A DNA stretch of 64,000 bases, from positions 2,789,125 through 2,853,124 of the forward strand of contig NZ_CP022522.1 of the NCBI RefSeq assembly GCF_002850255.1. Direction: 5' to 3'. Positions 9,292 to 18,600 of the stretch are shown in pieces; the stretch's first letter is position 1, and every line of letters starts with the position of its first letter. Both the position numbers and the translations under genes were made by a program. The stretch comes from Pseudoalteromonas sp. NC201 (GTDB taxonomy: Bacteria > Pseudomonadota > Gammaproteobacteria > Enterobacterales > Alteromonadaceae). A model generated the notes under the pieces. That model saw only the letters and a list, made by a program, of their open reading frames with translations, did not search any database and was not told the DNA's origin.

Positions 9292-10854
9292 TCAAGCATC
9301 TCGGATTGTGCTCAATCTTACCCCTAGTATAAATAGTAAACTAAAATAGCTCACCATTGCGGTTACTAATAATCCGCAAAGTAATAGCACCTGCTCCATC
9401 AGTCCCCACTCTAGCCATTCAAAGCGGGCGCCGAGAAAGTATACGCATGCTGCCATCATGGCCGCTGAAATAAAGCATTTGGCAGTAAAACCAAGAGAAA
9501 ATGCGCTTAGCTGATACACACCTTGATGTGACAGCTGACGATAAAGTAAAAACGCATTACAAGACGCCGACAATGAAGTTGCCAATGCTAGGCCTAGATA
9601 ACCAATAAACGGCGCTAAGATAAGATTGAAAACCATATTGAGTGCCATGGTAATAATACCAATACGAACAGGCGTTTTGGTATCTTGTCTGGCGTAAAAG
9701 CCCGGCGCCAGTACTTTTATCAACATAAAGCTTAACAAGCCAACGGAATATGCGGCTACCCCTAAGCTTACCTTATTTATATTGTCTGCATTTTGAGAAA
9801 CAAACTCACCGTGTCCAAACAATACTGAAATAATAAGTGGGCTTGTCACCATCAGCCCTAGCATCGCTGGTAATCCCAAGAAGATGACAAAACGTACACC
9901 CCAATCTAGAGTTTTCTGAAAGTCTTCACTTTTTTCTCCTGCGTGTAATTTAGAAAGTGCAGGCAGTATCACGGTCGCAATACCGATACCAAATAGGCCG
10001 AGTGGAAATTCAATTAATCTGTCTGAATAATAAAGCCAAGCAATCGATCCCGTCACGAGAAAAGAGGCAATGACGGTATCCAGTAGTAAGTTAATTTGGC
10101 TAACAGAAACACCAAATAATGCTGGGATCATCAGAGTTCTTACTTTGGTTATTTCAGGGCTCCGCCATGCAAATTGAGGGCGACTCAAGACTTTTAAGCG
10201 CAACAAGAATGGGATCTGGAATAATAGTTGAACAATACCACCAATAAATACACCGAGTGCTAGAGCGTACGCACCTTGTGCAAATTTATCATGGAGAAAA
10301 ATAGCGCAGCCAATAATCGACACGTTGAGTAAAACTGGCGTAAAGGCCGCTGCGGCAAAGCGATTATAAACATTCAGTACCGCCCCACTAAGTGCAACTA
10401 ATGAAACAAAAAGTAAGTAAGGAAAGGTGAGCTTTAATAGTGCGCTTGCAAGCACAAATTTTTCGGCATCTGCACCACCTTGCCACCAGTCGAGAAACCA
10501 GCTTGTGCCAAATAATGCAGCGATCACAGGCGAGCCTATCACCCCTAAAATAGTAACAATAAGCAATACGGTCCCGAGTGTCCCAGCGGCTTGTGCAACG
10601 AATAACCTTACTCTATCGTCTCCATGCTTTTCTTTAATTTCTGAAAGTACAGGAACAAACGCCTGAGCAAACGCGCCTTCTGCAAATAACCTACGTAAAA
10701 AATTAGGGATCCGGTTGGCGAATAAAAAGACATCGGCGGCCAATCCTGCGCCCAATAGGTTTGCCACGACGGCATCTCGAACGAGGCCCAGAACCCGCGA
10801 AATCATAGTCATGGCACTGACAATCATACCCGATTTAAATAACCCTTTTGCCAC
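9292..10854 (-). CDS. murJ: Lipid II flippase MurJ
   Basis: About 520 residues with some 14 hydrophobic segments, of the MviN/MurJ family. It moves lipid II across the inner membrane for peptidoglycan synthesis. I choose the GTG at 10852-10854 (VAKGLFKSG) because AGGAG stands 6 bases upstream and the protein then starts as MurJ usually does. A start 18 codons further upstream is possible but has a non-homologous, Cys-rich N-terminus. The conserved RxLGLVRDAVVA and FFANRIPN-like (FLFANRIPNFLRR) segments with essential Arg residues are present. It is divergent from rpsT. Confidence 0.96.
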   Translation of the reverse strand: MAKGLFKSGMIVSAMTMISRVLGLVRDAVVANLLGAGLAADVFLFANRIPNFLRRLFAEGAFAQAFVPVLSEIKEKHGDDRVRLFVAQAAGTLGTVLLIVTILGVIGSPVIAALFGTSWFLDWWQGGADAEKFVLASALLKLTFPYLLFVSLVALSGAVLNVYNRFAAAAFTPVLLNVSIIGCAIFLHDKFAQGAYALALGVFIGGIVQLLFQIPFLLRLKVLSRPQFAWRSPEITKVRTLMIPALFGVSVSQINLLLDTVIASFLVTGSIAWLYYSDRLIEFPLGLFGIGIATVILPALSKLHAGEKSEDFQKTLDWGVRFVIFLGLPAMLGLMVTSPLIISVLFGHGEFVSQNADNINKVSLGVAAYSVGLLSFMLIKVLAPGFYARQDTKTPVRIGIITMALNMVFNLILAPFIGYLGLALATSLSASCNAFLLYRQLSHQGVYQLSAFSLGFTAKCFISAAMMAACVYFLGARFEWLEWGLMEQVLLLCGLLVTAMVSYFSLLFILGVRLSTIRDA

Positions 10855-11281
10855 CTTAACTCCTAAATTCAGTGAATCGCGGCAGATTATGCCACAGTCG
10901 TTGTGCATTTAGCACTAGGCGTGCCCTGTCAGCTTTGATACAATACGCGCCATTAACCTTGGTAGGCCTGTTTCACCTTGTGAAATTTGACTGTTTACTT
11001 TGGTTCAGACCTGAGATTTTCAAGGCACTTTGTGAAGCTACGCTTTACAATTTATTAGTGCAACTTGGGATATTACGGGTTTACTTGCCTGCTATAAAAG
11101 TAAAAATGTCGCATAGCAACGTTTTGATTTGTACAGGTTAAGAATTGAGAATAGCCCAAGTCGAGTCTTGGGTGTTGAACATTAGGCCGCGCTTGTTAAT
11201 TTATATTGACTTTTGCGATTAAAACAGGCATATTCCTCGGCCTTTAAATTAAGCTTATTTTAAGATTGTTAGGAGCAAACC
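10855..11281 (+). promoter_or_regulatory. rpsT/murJ intergenic region with rpsT promoter
   Basis: 427 bases between the divergent murJ and rpsT starts. A good sigma-70 promoter for rpsT is TTGACT at 11206-11211, a 17-base spacer and CATATT at 11229-11234, leaving a leader of about 40 bases with AGGAG before the start. The region is long for a ribosomal protein gene. A short plus-strand frame within 10872-11141 has no good start context and is not called as a gene. I see no other clear feature. Confidence 0.6.
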
Positions 11282-11542
11282 TTGGCTAACATCAAGTCTG
11301 CAAAAAAACGCGCTATCACTAGCGAAAAGCGTCGTAAGCACAACGCAAGCCGTCGTTCAATGATGCGTACATACTTCAAAAAAGTAATCGCTGCAATTGA
11401 AGCTGGTGATAAAGAAGCTGCAACTCAAGCATTCGCTGTTGCTGCACCTATCCTAGACCGTTACGCAACTAAAGGTCTAATCCACAAAAACAAAGCTGCT
11501 CGTCATAAGAGCCGTTTAGTTGCTAAGATCAAAGCACTTTAA
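11282..11542 (+). CDS. rpsT: 30S ribosomal protein S20
   Basis: An 86-residue, highly basic protein starting [20 protein letters not shown], the standard S20 sequence. It binds 16S rRNA early in 30S assembly. The start codon is TTG with AGGAG upstream. A TTG start is also used by Escherichia coli rpsT, where it takes part in autoregulation. The gene is followed by a strong intrinsic terminator. Confidence 0.98.
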   Translation: MANIKSAKKRAITSEKRRKHNASRRSMMRTYFKKVIAAIEAGDKEAATQAFAVAAPILDRYATKGLIHKNKAARHKSRLVAKIKAL

Positions 11543-11557
11543 TTTGTTGCTGGATTG

Positions 11558-11586
11558 AAAAAACCGACATTATGTCGGTTTTTTTA
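11558..11586 (+). terminator. Intrinsic terminator of rpsT
   Basis: Inverted repeat ACCGACA-TTA-TGTCGGT followed by seven T; an A-run in front of it makes it potentially bidirectional. The next gene on the opposite strand ends at 11636, so it can serve both converging transcripts. Confidence 0.9.
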
Positions 11587-11635
11587 TGTCTGTAATTTAT
11601 ATACTTTGGTATCAAAAGATAAAATCAATGCCGTT

Positions 11636-12019
11636 TTAAACCAATTCTAAATCTGGGTAAAACTTCTTCAGCATAGCCGCGATTTTCTTTGGCGAAAATG
11701 GCTTAACAACAAAACCTTTAGCACCTCGCTCAATAGCATCTTTAACATTGTCTACCGTTGAGTGTGCCGACACCATAACGACATTAATATTCGGGTTTAT
11801 TTCATTTAGAGTTGCAATTAACTCTTTACCATCACCATCGGGCAGCTCAATATCTAAAAAGACAATATCAAAATGTTGCTCTTCACATGATTTTACACAC
11901 TGCGTTGCAGTGGAGGCTTCTCTTACATGATCAATGCCTAAGTGCATTAAGGTTTGATGTAAAAAGCTGCGAACTGTCCCTACATCATCGACGATTAAAA
12001 TAGAGATATTTTGATCCAT
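11636..12019 (-). CDS. Stand-alone receiver-domain protein (CheY-like)
   Basis: 127 residues that are entirely one receiver domain: acidic pair D11-D12, phospho-acceptor D56 (FLDIELPDGDG), S84 and K106 (VVKPFSP). No output domain is present. It resembles single-domain regulators that shuttle phosphate or act on a partner protein. No histidine kinase lies next to it, so its partner is unknown. It converges with rpsT and is divergent from the small membrane protein gene at 12112. Confidence 0.88.
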   Translation of the reverse strand: MDQNISILIVDDVGTVRSFLHQTLMHLGIDHVREASTATQCVKSCEEQHFDIVFLDIELPDGDGKELIATLNEINPNINVVMVSAHSTVDNVKDAIERGAKGFVVKPFSPKKIAAMLKKFYPDLELV

Positions 12020-12111
12020 AGTCCTTTCCCGTAGGCTGTAGTGTAAAAATAAGCTATTATACTTAGCATAGAAGCATTATAGAGACCTGCAACTAAAAGG
12101 CTACTTAAAGC

Positions 12112-12597
12112 ATGGCAAAACCATCAAAAAAACAATCGCTTTTAGGTCAAGTACAGTCCAATCAAAAGAAACGCACTAGTACAACAAAAAACCGTCGACC
12201 ATCGCCACAACAAATTGCAGCGATAAAGGCTCAACAAACCGCGCAAGCACGGCAAACAAATACACCTCAAACACAAGCAGCTACAGATAACGATAAACCC
12301 AAGGGTAAAGGTAAGTGGATAGTGTTTGCTGTGATTGGTGTTTTATTTATTATCCTGCCAAAACCACAACTGATTACTTATGAAAAATTAGGCCTTGTGG
12401 CTAGTAGTGTATATTGGTCTGGTCTTCCTGGTATAGATCCTGTGCTATTCGATTCAAACTTACATCCAAAGCCTGCGCTTGAGCGCAATACACTATATTT
12501 ATGCCACGATTTGAAAAATCCTGACTCCTGTCAGAAGTACCAAATCGTTAAGCAAGAAGGGTTTATTGCAGCCATGATGAAGCTGCTCCAAGGCTAA
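12112..12597 (+). CDS. Small single-pass membrane protein of unknown function
   Basis: 161 residues. Residues 1-68 are basic and rich in Gln, Thr and Lys, probably disordered. A single hydrophobic segment at about 69-84 (WIVFAVIGVLFIILP) follows, then a C-terminal domain of about 75 residues with two Cys (LCHDLKNPDSCQKY) that could form a disulfide if exported. I do not recognise the family. It stands alone between a receiver gene and the SOS operon. Confidence 0.75.
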   Translation: MAKPSKKQSLLGQVQSNQKKRTSTTKNRRPSPQQIAAIKAQQTAQARQTNTPQTQAATDNDKPKGKGKWIVFAVIGVLFIILPKPQLITYEKLGLVASSVYWSGLPGIDPVLFDSNLHPKPALERNTLYLCHDLKNPDSCQKYQIVKQEGFIAAMMKLLQG

Positions 12598-12613
12598 AGC
12601 GAAAAAGCAACGA

Positions 12614-12637
12614 AAATGCCTCTCTATTGGGGCATTT
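12614..12637. terminator. Hairpin between convergent genes
   Basis: AAATGCC and GGCATTT pair around a 10-base loop in the 97-base gap between the converging gene at 12112 and dnaE2. No strong T-run follows on the plus strand. It is probably a weak shared terminator. Confidence 0.4.
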
Positions 12638-12694
12638 AAACCTTATACGCATATGTGAAACGCATTTACGAAAGGCCGAGCACCTCACAAGCAA

Positions 12695-15600
12695 TTAATG
12701 AAAAGCGCGAGCCTTAATTGTCATCGCTGCTAGTAATTCACTTCTATCGATTAACCTACCAGCAATAACATGTACCACTTCACCCTCTTTCTCTACTATA
12801 CCCTTTATTTCTAATAGCTGTGCGCCCATATAGGCTTGCTTTTGTGCTCGAGCAGTACCAGACCACACAATTACATTGATGTTGCCTGTTTCATCTTCTA
12901 AAGTAAAAAAGGTCACGCCTTTTGCGGTACCCGGGGCTTGCTTTCCTGTCACCAGCCCTATCACTGTTACTAACGATTTATGCGGTCGATAAAGCAGTTC
13001 ATTGGCCTTAACCGTTCGGTGTATAAGCTTTTCTTGCTCAAGTTGCTTGATTGGGTGAGTGCGTAAAGAAACCTTAGTGCTATTGTAATCTTCCTGTAAG
13101 TTTTCAAACTCTGTGGCGCTAAAGTGACTATATTGCGACTCTTTCTCTTCAATATCGCTGAATAGTGGCAAGGTTTTACTTTGATCTGCAAGTGACCACC
13201 TAGCCGCATAACGGCTATCTACAAAGTGATGTAAAGCATCCGCGGAAATCAGCTTTTCAATAGTGCTATTAGTAATACCAGCTTGCTGTAACTGCACGAT
13301 ATTCCCAAACCCCTCTTGAGGTCTGCATTGTAATAATTGCAGTGCTTCTTCTTCACTTAACCCTTTTATAAGCCGAAGTCCTAAGCGGATCGCAAACGTT
13401 GCTTGTCTTGGCTCTTGTACGACTTGATGTTCGTAATCGGACTGGTTAACACAGATAGGTAAAATGCTAACCTCATGCCTTGATGCATCTTGCAACAGCT
13501 GTGAAGCCGAATAAAACCCCATTGGAAAGCTATTGAGTAGAGCGGTATAAAACATTGCGGGGTAGTAGTATTTCAACCACGCAGAGGCATAAGCCAGCAC
13601 TGCAAAAGAAGCTGAGTGACTTTCAGGAAAACCATATTCACCAAAGCCGCAGATCTGCTCAAAAATCCGCTCAGCAAATTGTGCTTCATAGCCCCGATCC
13701 AGCATGCCTCGAATAAGCTTTTCTCTAAACTGCATTAGCTCCCCGGTTTTTTTCCATGACGCCATGGCTCGGCGTAGGCTATCCGCTTCTCCTCCAGTGA
13801 ACCCAGCAGCAACCATAGCCAGTTTTATCACTTGTTCCTGGAAAATAGGAACCCCCATTGTCCTCTCTAATACCGATTTAACCGCTTCGGATGGATAAGT
13901 CACTTGCTCTTCACCATCCCGTCGCTTTAAAAATGGATGCACCATATCCCCTTGAATAGGGCCGGGACGTACAATCGCTATTTGGATCACTAAGTCGTAG
14001 TAATTCGCGGGTTTCAGCCTTGGCAACATACTCATTTGTGCACGAGACTCTACTTGAAACACGCCAACACTATCCCCTTTTTGCAACATCTTATAGACCA
14101 AAGGGTCGTCTTGCATACGAGTCAATTGGGCAAGATCCAGATTTCGCTTCGTATGCGCTGCAATATAGCCAAAACACTTACGGATAGCGCTTAGCATACC
14201 CAAGGCCAAGATATCGACTTTGAGTAACTTAAGGGTTTCAAGGTCATCTTTATCCCATTGAATAATGGTGCGCTCTGGCATAGCTGCATTTTCTACGGGC
14301 ACTAATTCATGTAATGGACTTTCTGAGATAACAAAACCACCAACATGCTGCGATAAATGCCTTGGAAACCCCATAATGTCATTAACCAACTGAATAAAAT
14401 GCTGACCTTTTAATGAGTTTGGCTCTAACCCTAACTCCACTAATTGGGCCTGCCAGTTAAGCCCTTTATCACGGCGGTTGAGGTGCTTAATAAAGTACTC
14501 TATTTGCGCCATTTCAATGCCCAAGGCTTTGCCAACATCACGCATGGCACTTTTTAAACGATACGTGATCACCGTTGCTGCTAATGCTGCGCGTTTACGA
14601 CCATATTTTTTGTAGATATATTGGATCACCTCTTCACGACGTTGGTGTTCAAAATCCACATCTATATCGGGTGGCTCATTACGCTCTTTACTAATAAAAC
14701 GCTCGAACAATACACCCACTTGCCGAGGGTCAACCGCGGTTATCTCTAAGCAATAACAGACCACAGAGTTAGCGGCTGAGCCTCGCCCTTGGTATAAGAT
14801 TTGATGCTGTTTGGCATACATCACAATGTCATGAATAGTGATAAAGAAAAACGGATAATCAAGCGCTTCGATAAGCGCTAGCTCTTTATCAATAATGGCT
14901 TCTATATCTGGCGGCACGCCATCAGGAAAGCGAACTTGTTTACCCTTTTCGACCAACGCGCGTAAATAAGTCATTGGAGTAAAACCTTTAGGCACTAACT
15001 CCTGAGGATATTGATAATGCAATGAGTCTAAATTAAATACACATCGCTTCGCGATATTGGCACTTTCTTCAAGAAAGGTAGGTGAAAACAACTTATTAAG
15101 CTTAGAGATAGATCTAAGTGCCGACTCGCTATTGCTAATCATTTTCTCAGGGATCTCGCTTATCACACGATTCTGTCGAATGGCTGTCAGTGTATGCTGT
15201 AGCGCAAGTCTAGACGAGCAGTGCATAAGCACCCCACCAACAGCGCAAATAGGTATTTGGTAAGCTTTTGACAGTTTTACACAATGGGTAAAATAATGTA
15301 CATCTTTTGCACTCAAGTTACGTCGGTAGCCAATCCATATTCTATTATGGTGATATTTACACAGCCATTGCAATGATTGAACATCTTGACTGTTTCCCTT
15401 TGGCAACCATAACAATAAGACATGCTTAAGCGACATAATATCCCACTCACTAAGCTGATATTGTCCCTTCTCCGTTCGCTGGCGAGCATTACTGATCACT
15501 CGACATAACTCTGTATAAGCGAGCTGGCAAGGACAAAGAGCAACCAACTCAATATTGTTGTACTTCAGTAAACTCCCAACTATCAGTTTTATCTTGAGTT

Positions 15601-15772
15601 TATGATCACGAATATAAGCATGAGCACGGACAATACCAGCCAAAGAGCATTCGTCAGTAATAGCTATTGCGCTGTAACCTAAAAAATCTGCTTGTTTGAC
15701 CAACTCTTCTGGTCGCGATGCGCCAGTCAAAAATGAAAAGTTGCTCTGGCAAAAAAGCTCGGCATAAGACAT
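12695..15772 (-). CDS. dnaE2: Error-prone DNA polymerase ImuC (DnaE2)
   Basis: 1025 residues, the length of DnaE2 rather than of replicative DnaE (about 1160). It has an N-terminal PHP domain, the C-family polymerase palm with catalytic acids in PDIDVDF (about residue 370) and LKVDILALGML (about 522), a helix-hairpin-helix region, and a C-terminal OB-fold. Its ATG overlaps the imuB stop (TAATG-type junction). It is the translesion polymerase of the SOS mutasome ImuA-ImuB-DnaE2. Confidence 0.97.
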   Translation of the reverse strand: MSYAELFCQSNFSFLTGASRPEELVKQADFLGYSAIAITDECSLAGIVRAHAYIRDHKLKIKLIVGSLLKYNNIELVALCPCQLAYTELCRVISNARQRTEKGQYQLSEWDIMSLKHVLLLWLPKGNSQDVQSLQWLCKYHHNRIWIGYRRNLSAKDVHYFTHCVKLSKAYQIPICAVGGVLMHCSSRLALQHTLTAIRQNRVISEIPEKMISNSESALRSISKLNKLFSPTFLEESANIAKRCVFNLDSLHYQYPQELVPKGFTPMTYLRALVEKGKQVRFPDGVPPDIEAIIDKELALIEALDYPFFFITIHDIVMYAKQHQILYQGRGSAANSVVCYCLEITAVDPRQVGVLFERFISKERNEPPDIDVDFEHQRREEVIQYIYKKYGRKRAALAATVITYRLKSAMRDVGKALGIEMAQIEYFIKHLNRRDKGLNWQAQLVELGLEPNSLKGQHFIQLVNDIMGFPRHLSQHVGGFVISESPLHELVPVENAAMPERTIIQWDKDDLETLKLLKVDILALGMLSAIRKCFGYIAAHTKRNLDLAQLTRMQDDPLVYKMLQKGDSVGVFQVESRAQMSMLPRLKPANYYDLVIQIAIVRPGPIQGDMVHPFLKRRDGEEQVTYPSEAVKSVLERTMGVPIFQEQVIKLAMVAAGFTGGEADSLRRAMASWKKTGELMQFREKLIRGMLDRGYEAQFAERIFEQICGFGEYGFPESHSASFAVLAYASAWLKYYYPAMFYTALLNSFPMGFYSASQLLQDASRHEVSILPICVNQSDYEHQVVQEPRQATFAIRLGLRLIKGLSEEEALQLLQCRPQEGFGNIVQLQQAGITNSTIEKLISADALHHFVDSRYAARWSLADQSKTLPLFSDIEEKESQYSHFSATEFENLQEDYNSTKVSLRTHPIKQLEQEKLIHRTVKANELLYRPHKSLVTVIGLVTGKQAPGTAKGVTFFTLEDETGNINVIVWSGTARAQKQAYMGAQLLEIKGIVEKEGEVVHVIAGRLIDRSELLAAMTIKARAFH

Positions 15773-17169
15773 TAGCTAAATACTCCATGAATATACCAAT
15801 GATTATTTTGCTCTCGAAATACCCATAACCGCTGCGCTTGTTCATTTTGTACAATAAAATAATCTCGCTGGACCGGCTCACCGTCCCACCACCCCGAAGC
15901 GATACGCTCTGGACCAGAAATAATATTGACTCTTTCACATAACGGCTGTGGCTTCGGAAATAGGATAGTAGGTCTTAATTTACTCTTGAGTGTCGTGAAA
16001 CGTGGCTCGTGGCTATAAGTGCTGGCCTTTTCAGGACGAGGATCGCCTGTAAGTTGTAAACCTTGCACTGCCTGCTCACCGAGCTTAGCACATAGAATAG
16101 CCCGCAGTCCTTGCGCAGACATCGCACTTTGCTGCGTTGAGAAGAGATCTTTTATTGTGGCATGCTGCGCTTCTAGTGCATCAGCTTTGAGTGAAACACT
16201 TTGTACGGGTGCATCTAAGGTTATGGATTCTAGCTTGAGGTTTAACAAGCGCTGCCAATTTGCCGCCTTATATTCAGGCTCCGCGCTGTTTAATGTGATC
16301 TCTAAAGCCTCTTTATCTCGAAGTGCTAAGGTAAAATAAAGCGTTCGAGTTACTAAGTTACGTTGCTGTAGGAATAACGCTAAACGCGATAGCAAATGCT
16401 CGATTGGCTTTTCTAACCAAGCCATTACTTCGACTTCGTAAAGTAAAGGTGCAGTAAGCTCAAAGGTTTCCACAGGTTGGTAATAGTTAAGGGTTTCCTT
16501 TAGTTTTCCAAACAAGCAGCCTACATAATGTACGAGTTCAGTATCAAAACGTTTGGCCAGTTCACTGAGTGAAAACTGCTCTAACTGCGCCACGTTTTTA
16601 ACTCCGGTGCGAGCAAGCAGCTCAACCACCCGACTGTCTAGACTTGTACGTGTTAATCCTATCTTCCCCAAGTAATGACGCTTTTGGCACTGCGTTAACA
16701 TAAGCGCATTGCAATGCTCTCGCGCTAAGAGCTTAGCCATTATTGTGGACTCACCCATGCCGTAATAATAACTCTTGCCAAGTTGCGCTAATTGTCCAGA
16801 TATTACTTGCCAGTAACTTGGCAAATCATGATAGAGCGACAGCATAGAATCGACTTTAAGCACAAGGCCATTAGGTTCATCGATTACAATATCTGCACTT
16901 ACTTGATAAAGCGTATTGGCAATTTCTAATAGCTGCTGTCTTTCTAGAAGGTCGTCGTAGGGCAAAACATGAAGCTGTGTACACAATGCACAAGCAGTCC
17001 CAAGGCCCATTCCTATTTTTATACCTCGCTGCTGCGCTGCATCATTGAGCTGCACTATCTGGTTTTTGCGGCCATCAATAATAACAACGGGTGTAACAAA
17101 ATCACCGGAAACCGTTTGCTTTGTCATTCCCTCTAGTTGCAGCATAGGAAAATAGAGATATAACCACAT
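15772..17169 (-). CDS. imuB: ImuB, Y-family polymerase-like mutasome subunit
   Basis: 465 residues with Y-family (DinB-like) folding. At the N-terminus, where active DinB has an Asp-Met-Asp motif, it reads YLYFPMLQLE, so the first catalytic acid is missing. ImuB proteins are known to be non-catalytic adaptors that bind the beta clamp, ImuA and DnaE2. It lies 2 bases downstream of imuA and overlaps dnaE2, and is under the LexA box at 17870. Confidence 0.93.
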   Translation of the reverse strand: MWLYLYFPMLQLEGMTKQTVSGDFVTPVVIIDGRKNQIVQLNDAAQQRGIKIGMGLGTACALCTQLHVLPYDDLLERQQLLEIANTLYQVSADIVIDEPNGLVLKVDSMLSLYHDLPSYWQVISGQLAQLGKSYYYGMGESTIMAKLLAREHCNALMLTQCQKRHYLGKIGLTRTSLDSRVVELLARTGVKNVAQLEQFSLSELAKRFDTELVHYVGCLFGKLKETLNYYQPVETFELTAPLLYEVEVMAWLEKPIEHLLSRLALFLQQRNLVTRTLYFTLALRDKEALEITLNSAEPEYKAANWQRLLNLKLESITLDAPVQSVSLKADALEAQHATIKDLFSTQQSAMSAQGLRAILCAKLGEQAVQGLQLTGDPRPEKASTYSHEPRFTTLKSKLRPTILFPKPQPLCERVNIISGPERIASGWWDGEPVQRDYFIVQNEQAQRLWVFREQNNHWYIHGVFS

Positions 17170-17171
17170 AA

Positions 17172-17858
17172 CTAGCTCGTTAAACGCCGCTCATAGCCTG
17201 TAAATGCAACTATATTATCGCTAACATGAGGTAGATTTGGCTTTTCAAGCTCTGGCCAATAGTGGGGGTTTTCTAGTTTAAGACTACGATGTGCCAAGTG
17301 CCCCTTGTGCTTCTTCACTATCACATCCAAGCCGCTGTGCTGTGCTTGTAAAGCCACTGAAAGCGTAAATGGTAGAGTTTGAGCGTACTGTGCTTGATGT
17401 AAAACAAATAACCTACAACCTCCCGTCTGTGCACCTAGCTGCAAACGCTTTACAGCGGCAATAGAAAGCGCTTCGTGCCAAAGTACAAGCGCACTACACG
17501 CACCACTTTTTACACACTGCTCCGCAGCCCACAGTGCTTCTTTTTCACTTGGTGGCTGCAATATCATAAATTCACTCAGGTCTAACGATAAATAATGCAA
17601 TGCCGCGGCATGTATTTGTCCTGGTGGATTAATTAATACCTTCAAACGGTTATCATCCGCAAAGTGGGGCAATATCAACCTTAACTCCCCTATTCCCATT
17701 GCAGCTTTTACACCAATCACACCTTGTTGCGGCCAACCACCACACAGCACATCATCAAGTGCAGCAAAGCGAGTACTGACGACATCATGCTGCACGGCCT
17801 TTCCACGCCCACGCCAAAGCAAGTTTTTACGCTCAAGAAGATCTATATAATTCGCCAT
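17172..17858 (-). CDS. imuA: ImuA, RecA-like mutasome subunit
   Basis: 228 residues related to the RecA/SulA superfamily, with a degenerate nucleotide-binding region near residues 40-60 (GGWPQQGVIGVKAAMGIGE). It is the first gene of the imuA-imuB-dnaE2 cassette, which carries out damage-induced mutagenesis. A LexA box sits 12 bases upstream of its start. Other annotations call this family 'translesion DNA synthesis-associated protein ImuA'. Confidence 0.92.
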   Translation of the reverse strand: MANYIDLLERKNLLWRGRGKAVQHDVVSTRFAALDDVLCGGWPQQGVIGVKAAMGIGELRLILPHFADDNRLKVLINPPGQIHAAALHYLSLDLSEFMILQPPSEKEALWAAEQCVKSGACSALVLWHEALSIAAVKRLQLGAQTGGCRLFVLHQAQYAQTLPFTLSVALQAQHSGLDVIVKKHKGHLAHRSLKLENPHYWPELEKPNLPHVSDNIVAFTGYERRLTS

Positions 17859-17869
17859 ATATCACCAAA

Positions 17870-17889
17870 CACTGTTTATACATACAGTA
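17870..17889 (-). promoter_or_regulatory. LexA (SOS) box of imuA-imuB-dnaE2
   Basis: CTGT-N8-ACAG (CTGTTTATACATACAG at 17872-17887) with an AT-rich centre, a match to the gammaproteobacterial LexA consensus. It lies 12 bases before the imuA ATG, so LexA would block the promoter. It predicts DNA-damage induction of the three-gene operon. Confidence 0.92.
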
Positions 17890-18026
17890 TATTTAAATAA
17901 AGACAGATCGCAAGTAGATCGCTAGAAAAGAGACGAGTTAAAAAGTAACCATGGTTTACGCTTTAAGTTAATCGTGTTTTGCTTAGAGGATATGAGAGTT
18001 GCAATGAGTACGGCGCGTAGATAATC

Positions 18027-18084
18027 GTCTTAGGCCTAGTTATCTAAGACAAGAGCTAACCAACTGAGCCTGCCACTTTGCCAC
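18027..18084 (-). pseudogene. tRNA-like remnant (D-arm) with adjoining hairpin
   Basis: On the minus strand this reads like the 5' half of a tRNA: CTCAGTTGGTTAG matches the D-arm of the tRNA-Asp copies at 41.5-42.3 kb. The remainder diverges. Just beside it is an inverted repeat, GTCTTAG / CTAAGAC (18027-18050). It does not fold into a full tRNA, so I take it as a decayed tRNA fragment. Confidence is limited because the D-arm motif is short and shared by many tRNAs. Confidence 0.45.
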
Positions 18085-18175
18085 AACAGGCAAAGTTATG
18101 TCGACATTATTATAAGCTTATGTTGAAAAGTGAGCTGTTTGATTACGATGACAAAGGAAGGGCTAAAGTAAATGA

Positions 18176-18271
18176 GATTTTTGGATTTTTGGATTTTTGG
18201 ATTTTTGGATTTTTGGATTTTTGGATTTTTGGATTTTTGGATTTTTGGATTTTTGGATTTTTGGATTTTTG
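18176..18271. repeat. Perfect tandem repeat, 12 copies of GATTTTTG
   Basis: An 8-bp unit repeated 12 times with no mismatch (96 bp). Copy number of such a repeat is expected to vary by slippage. It lies in a non-coding stretch at the left edge of the accessory region. A frame through it gives an artificial FGFLDFWI-type peptide and is not a gene. Confidence 0.97.
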
Positions 18272-18287
18272 TAAAGGAAGCTCGCTT

Positions 18288-18372
18288 AGAAGAGAAAATG
18301 CAAACTGGCCCAGTGGTCGGGATTCGAATCGAAGCGTCGAACCGCCGTAACCCGAGCGTGACAGGCCGTGCC
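18288..18372 (-). pseudogene. Decayed tRNA-Asp 3' half, possible left attachment remnant
   Basis: 18288-18330 matches 41507-41549 at about 37 of 43 positions. The match covers the 20-base 3' flank and the acceptor/T-arm part of the first tRNA-Asp of the array. Further in, GCGTGACAGGCC, the tRNA-Asp anticodon stretch, is kept, but a short insertion and several changes break the fold. It is on the same strand as the array. It fits a tRNA 3' end duplicated by integration, or an old decayed array member. No integrase gene is present nearby. Confidence 0.6.
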
Positions 18373-18600
18373 CACTTCATATTGTTAATCGAGCTTAATA
18401 GGTACAACCCATAACTCATTGGTTTTATTTAATTTAATGCGCCAACACCGAATAAAAACTTTTATTTGATCACGAGTTTTGTAAAGTTTTATTTATCAGA
18501 GTTTGGAAGGCATAATATTACAGTTATCAATTATTATCTGAATTCGGGTATACTTACTGCAAAATTAAATTATCACTTATAATATTTGGCAAGTTTTTGA

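Larger units (their letters stand above)
17890..18600. other. Gene-free junction region
   Basis: About 710 bases between the SOS operon and the accessory operon. It holds the tRNA-like remnants and the 8-bp tandem repeat listed separately. The rest is AT-rich with no convincing reading frame. No integrase or insertion sequence end was recognised here. Confidence 0.7.

Noticed and set aside
10872..11141. Plus-strand 89-codon frame upstream of rpsT
   Set aside because: No ribosome-binding site and no protein-like character; it lies in the rpsT/murJ control region.
18078..18419. Frames on both strands encoding FGFLDFWI-type or KNPKIQKS-type repeat peptides
   Set aside because: They are direct translations of the 8-bp tandem repeat and flanking tRNA-like DNA, with no ribosome site or family.
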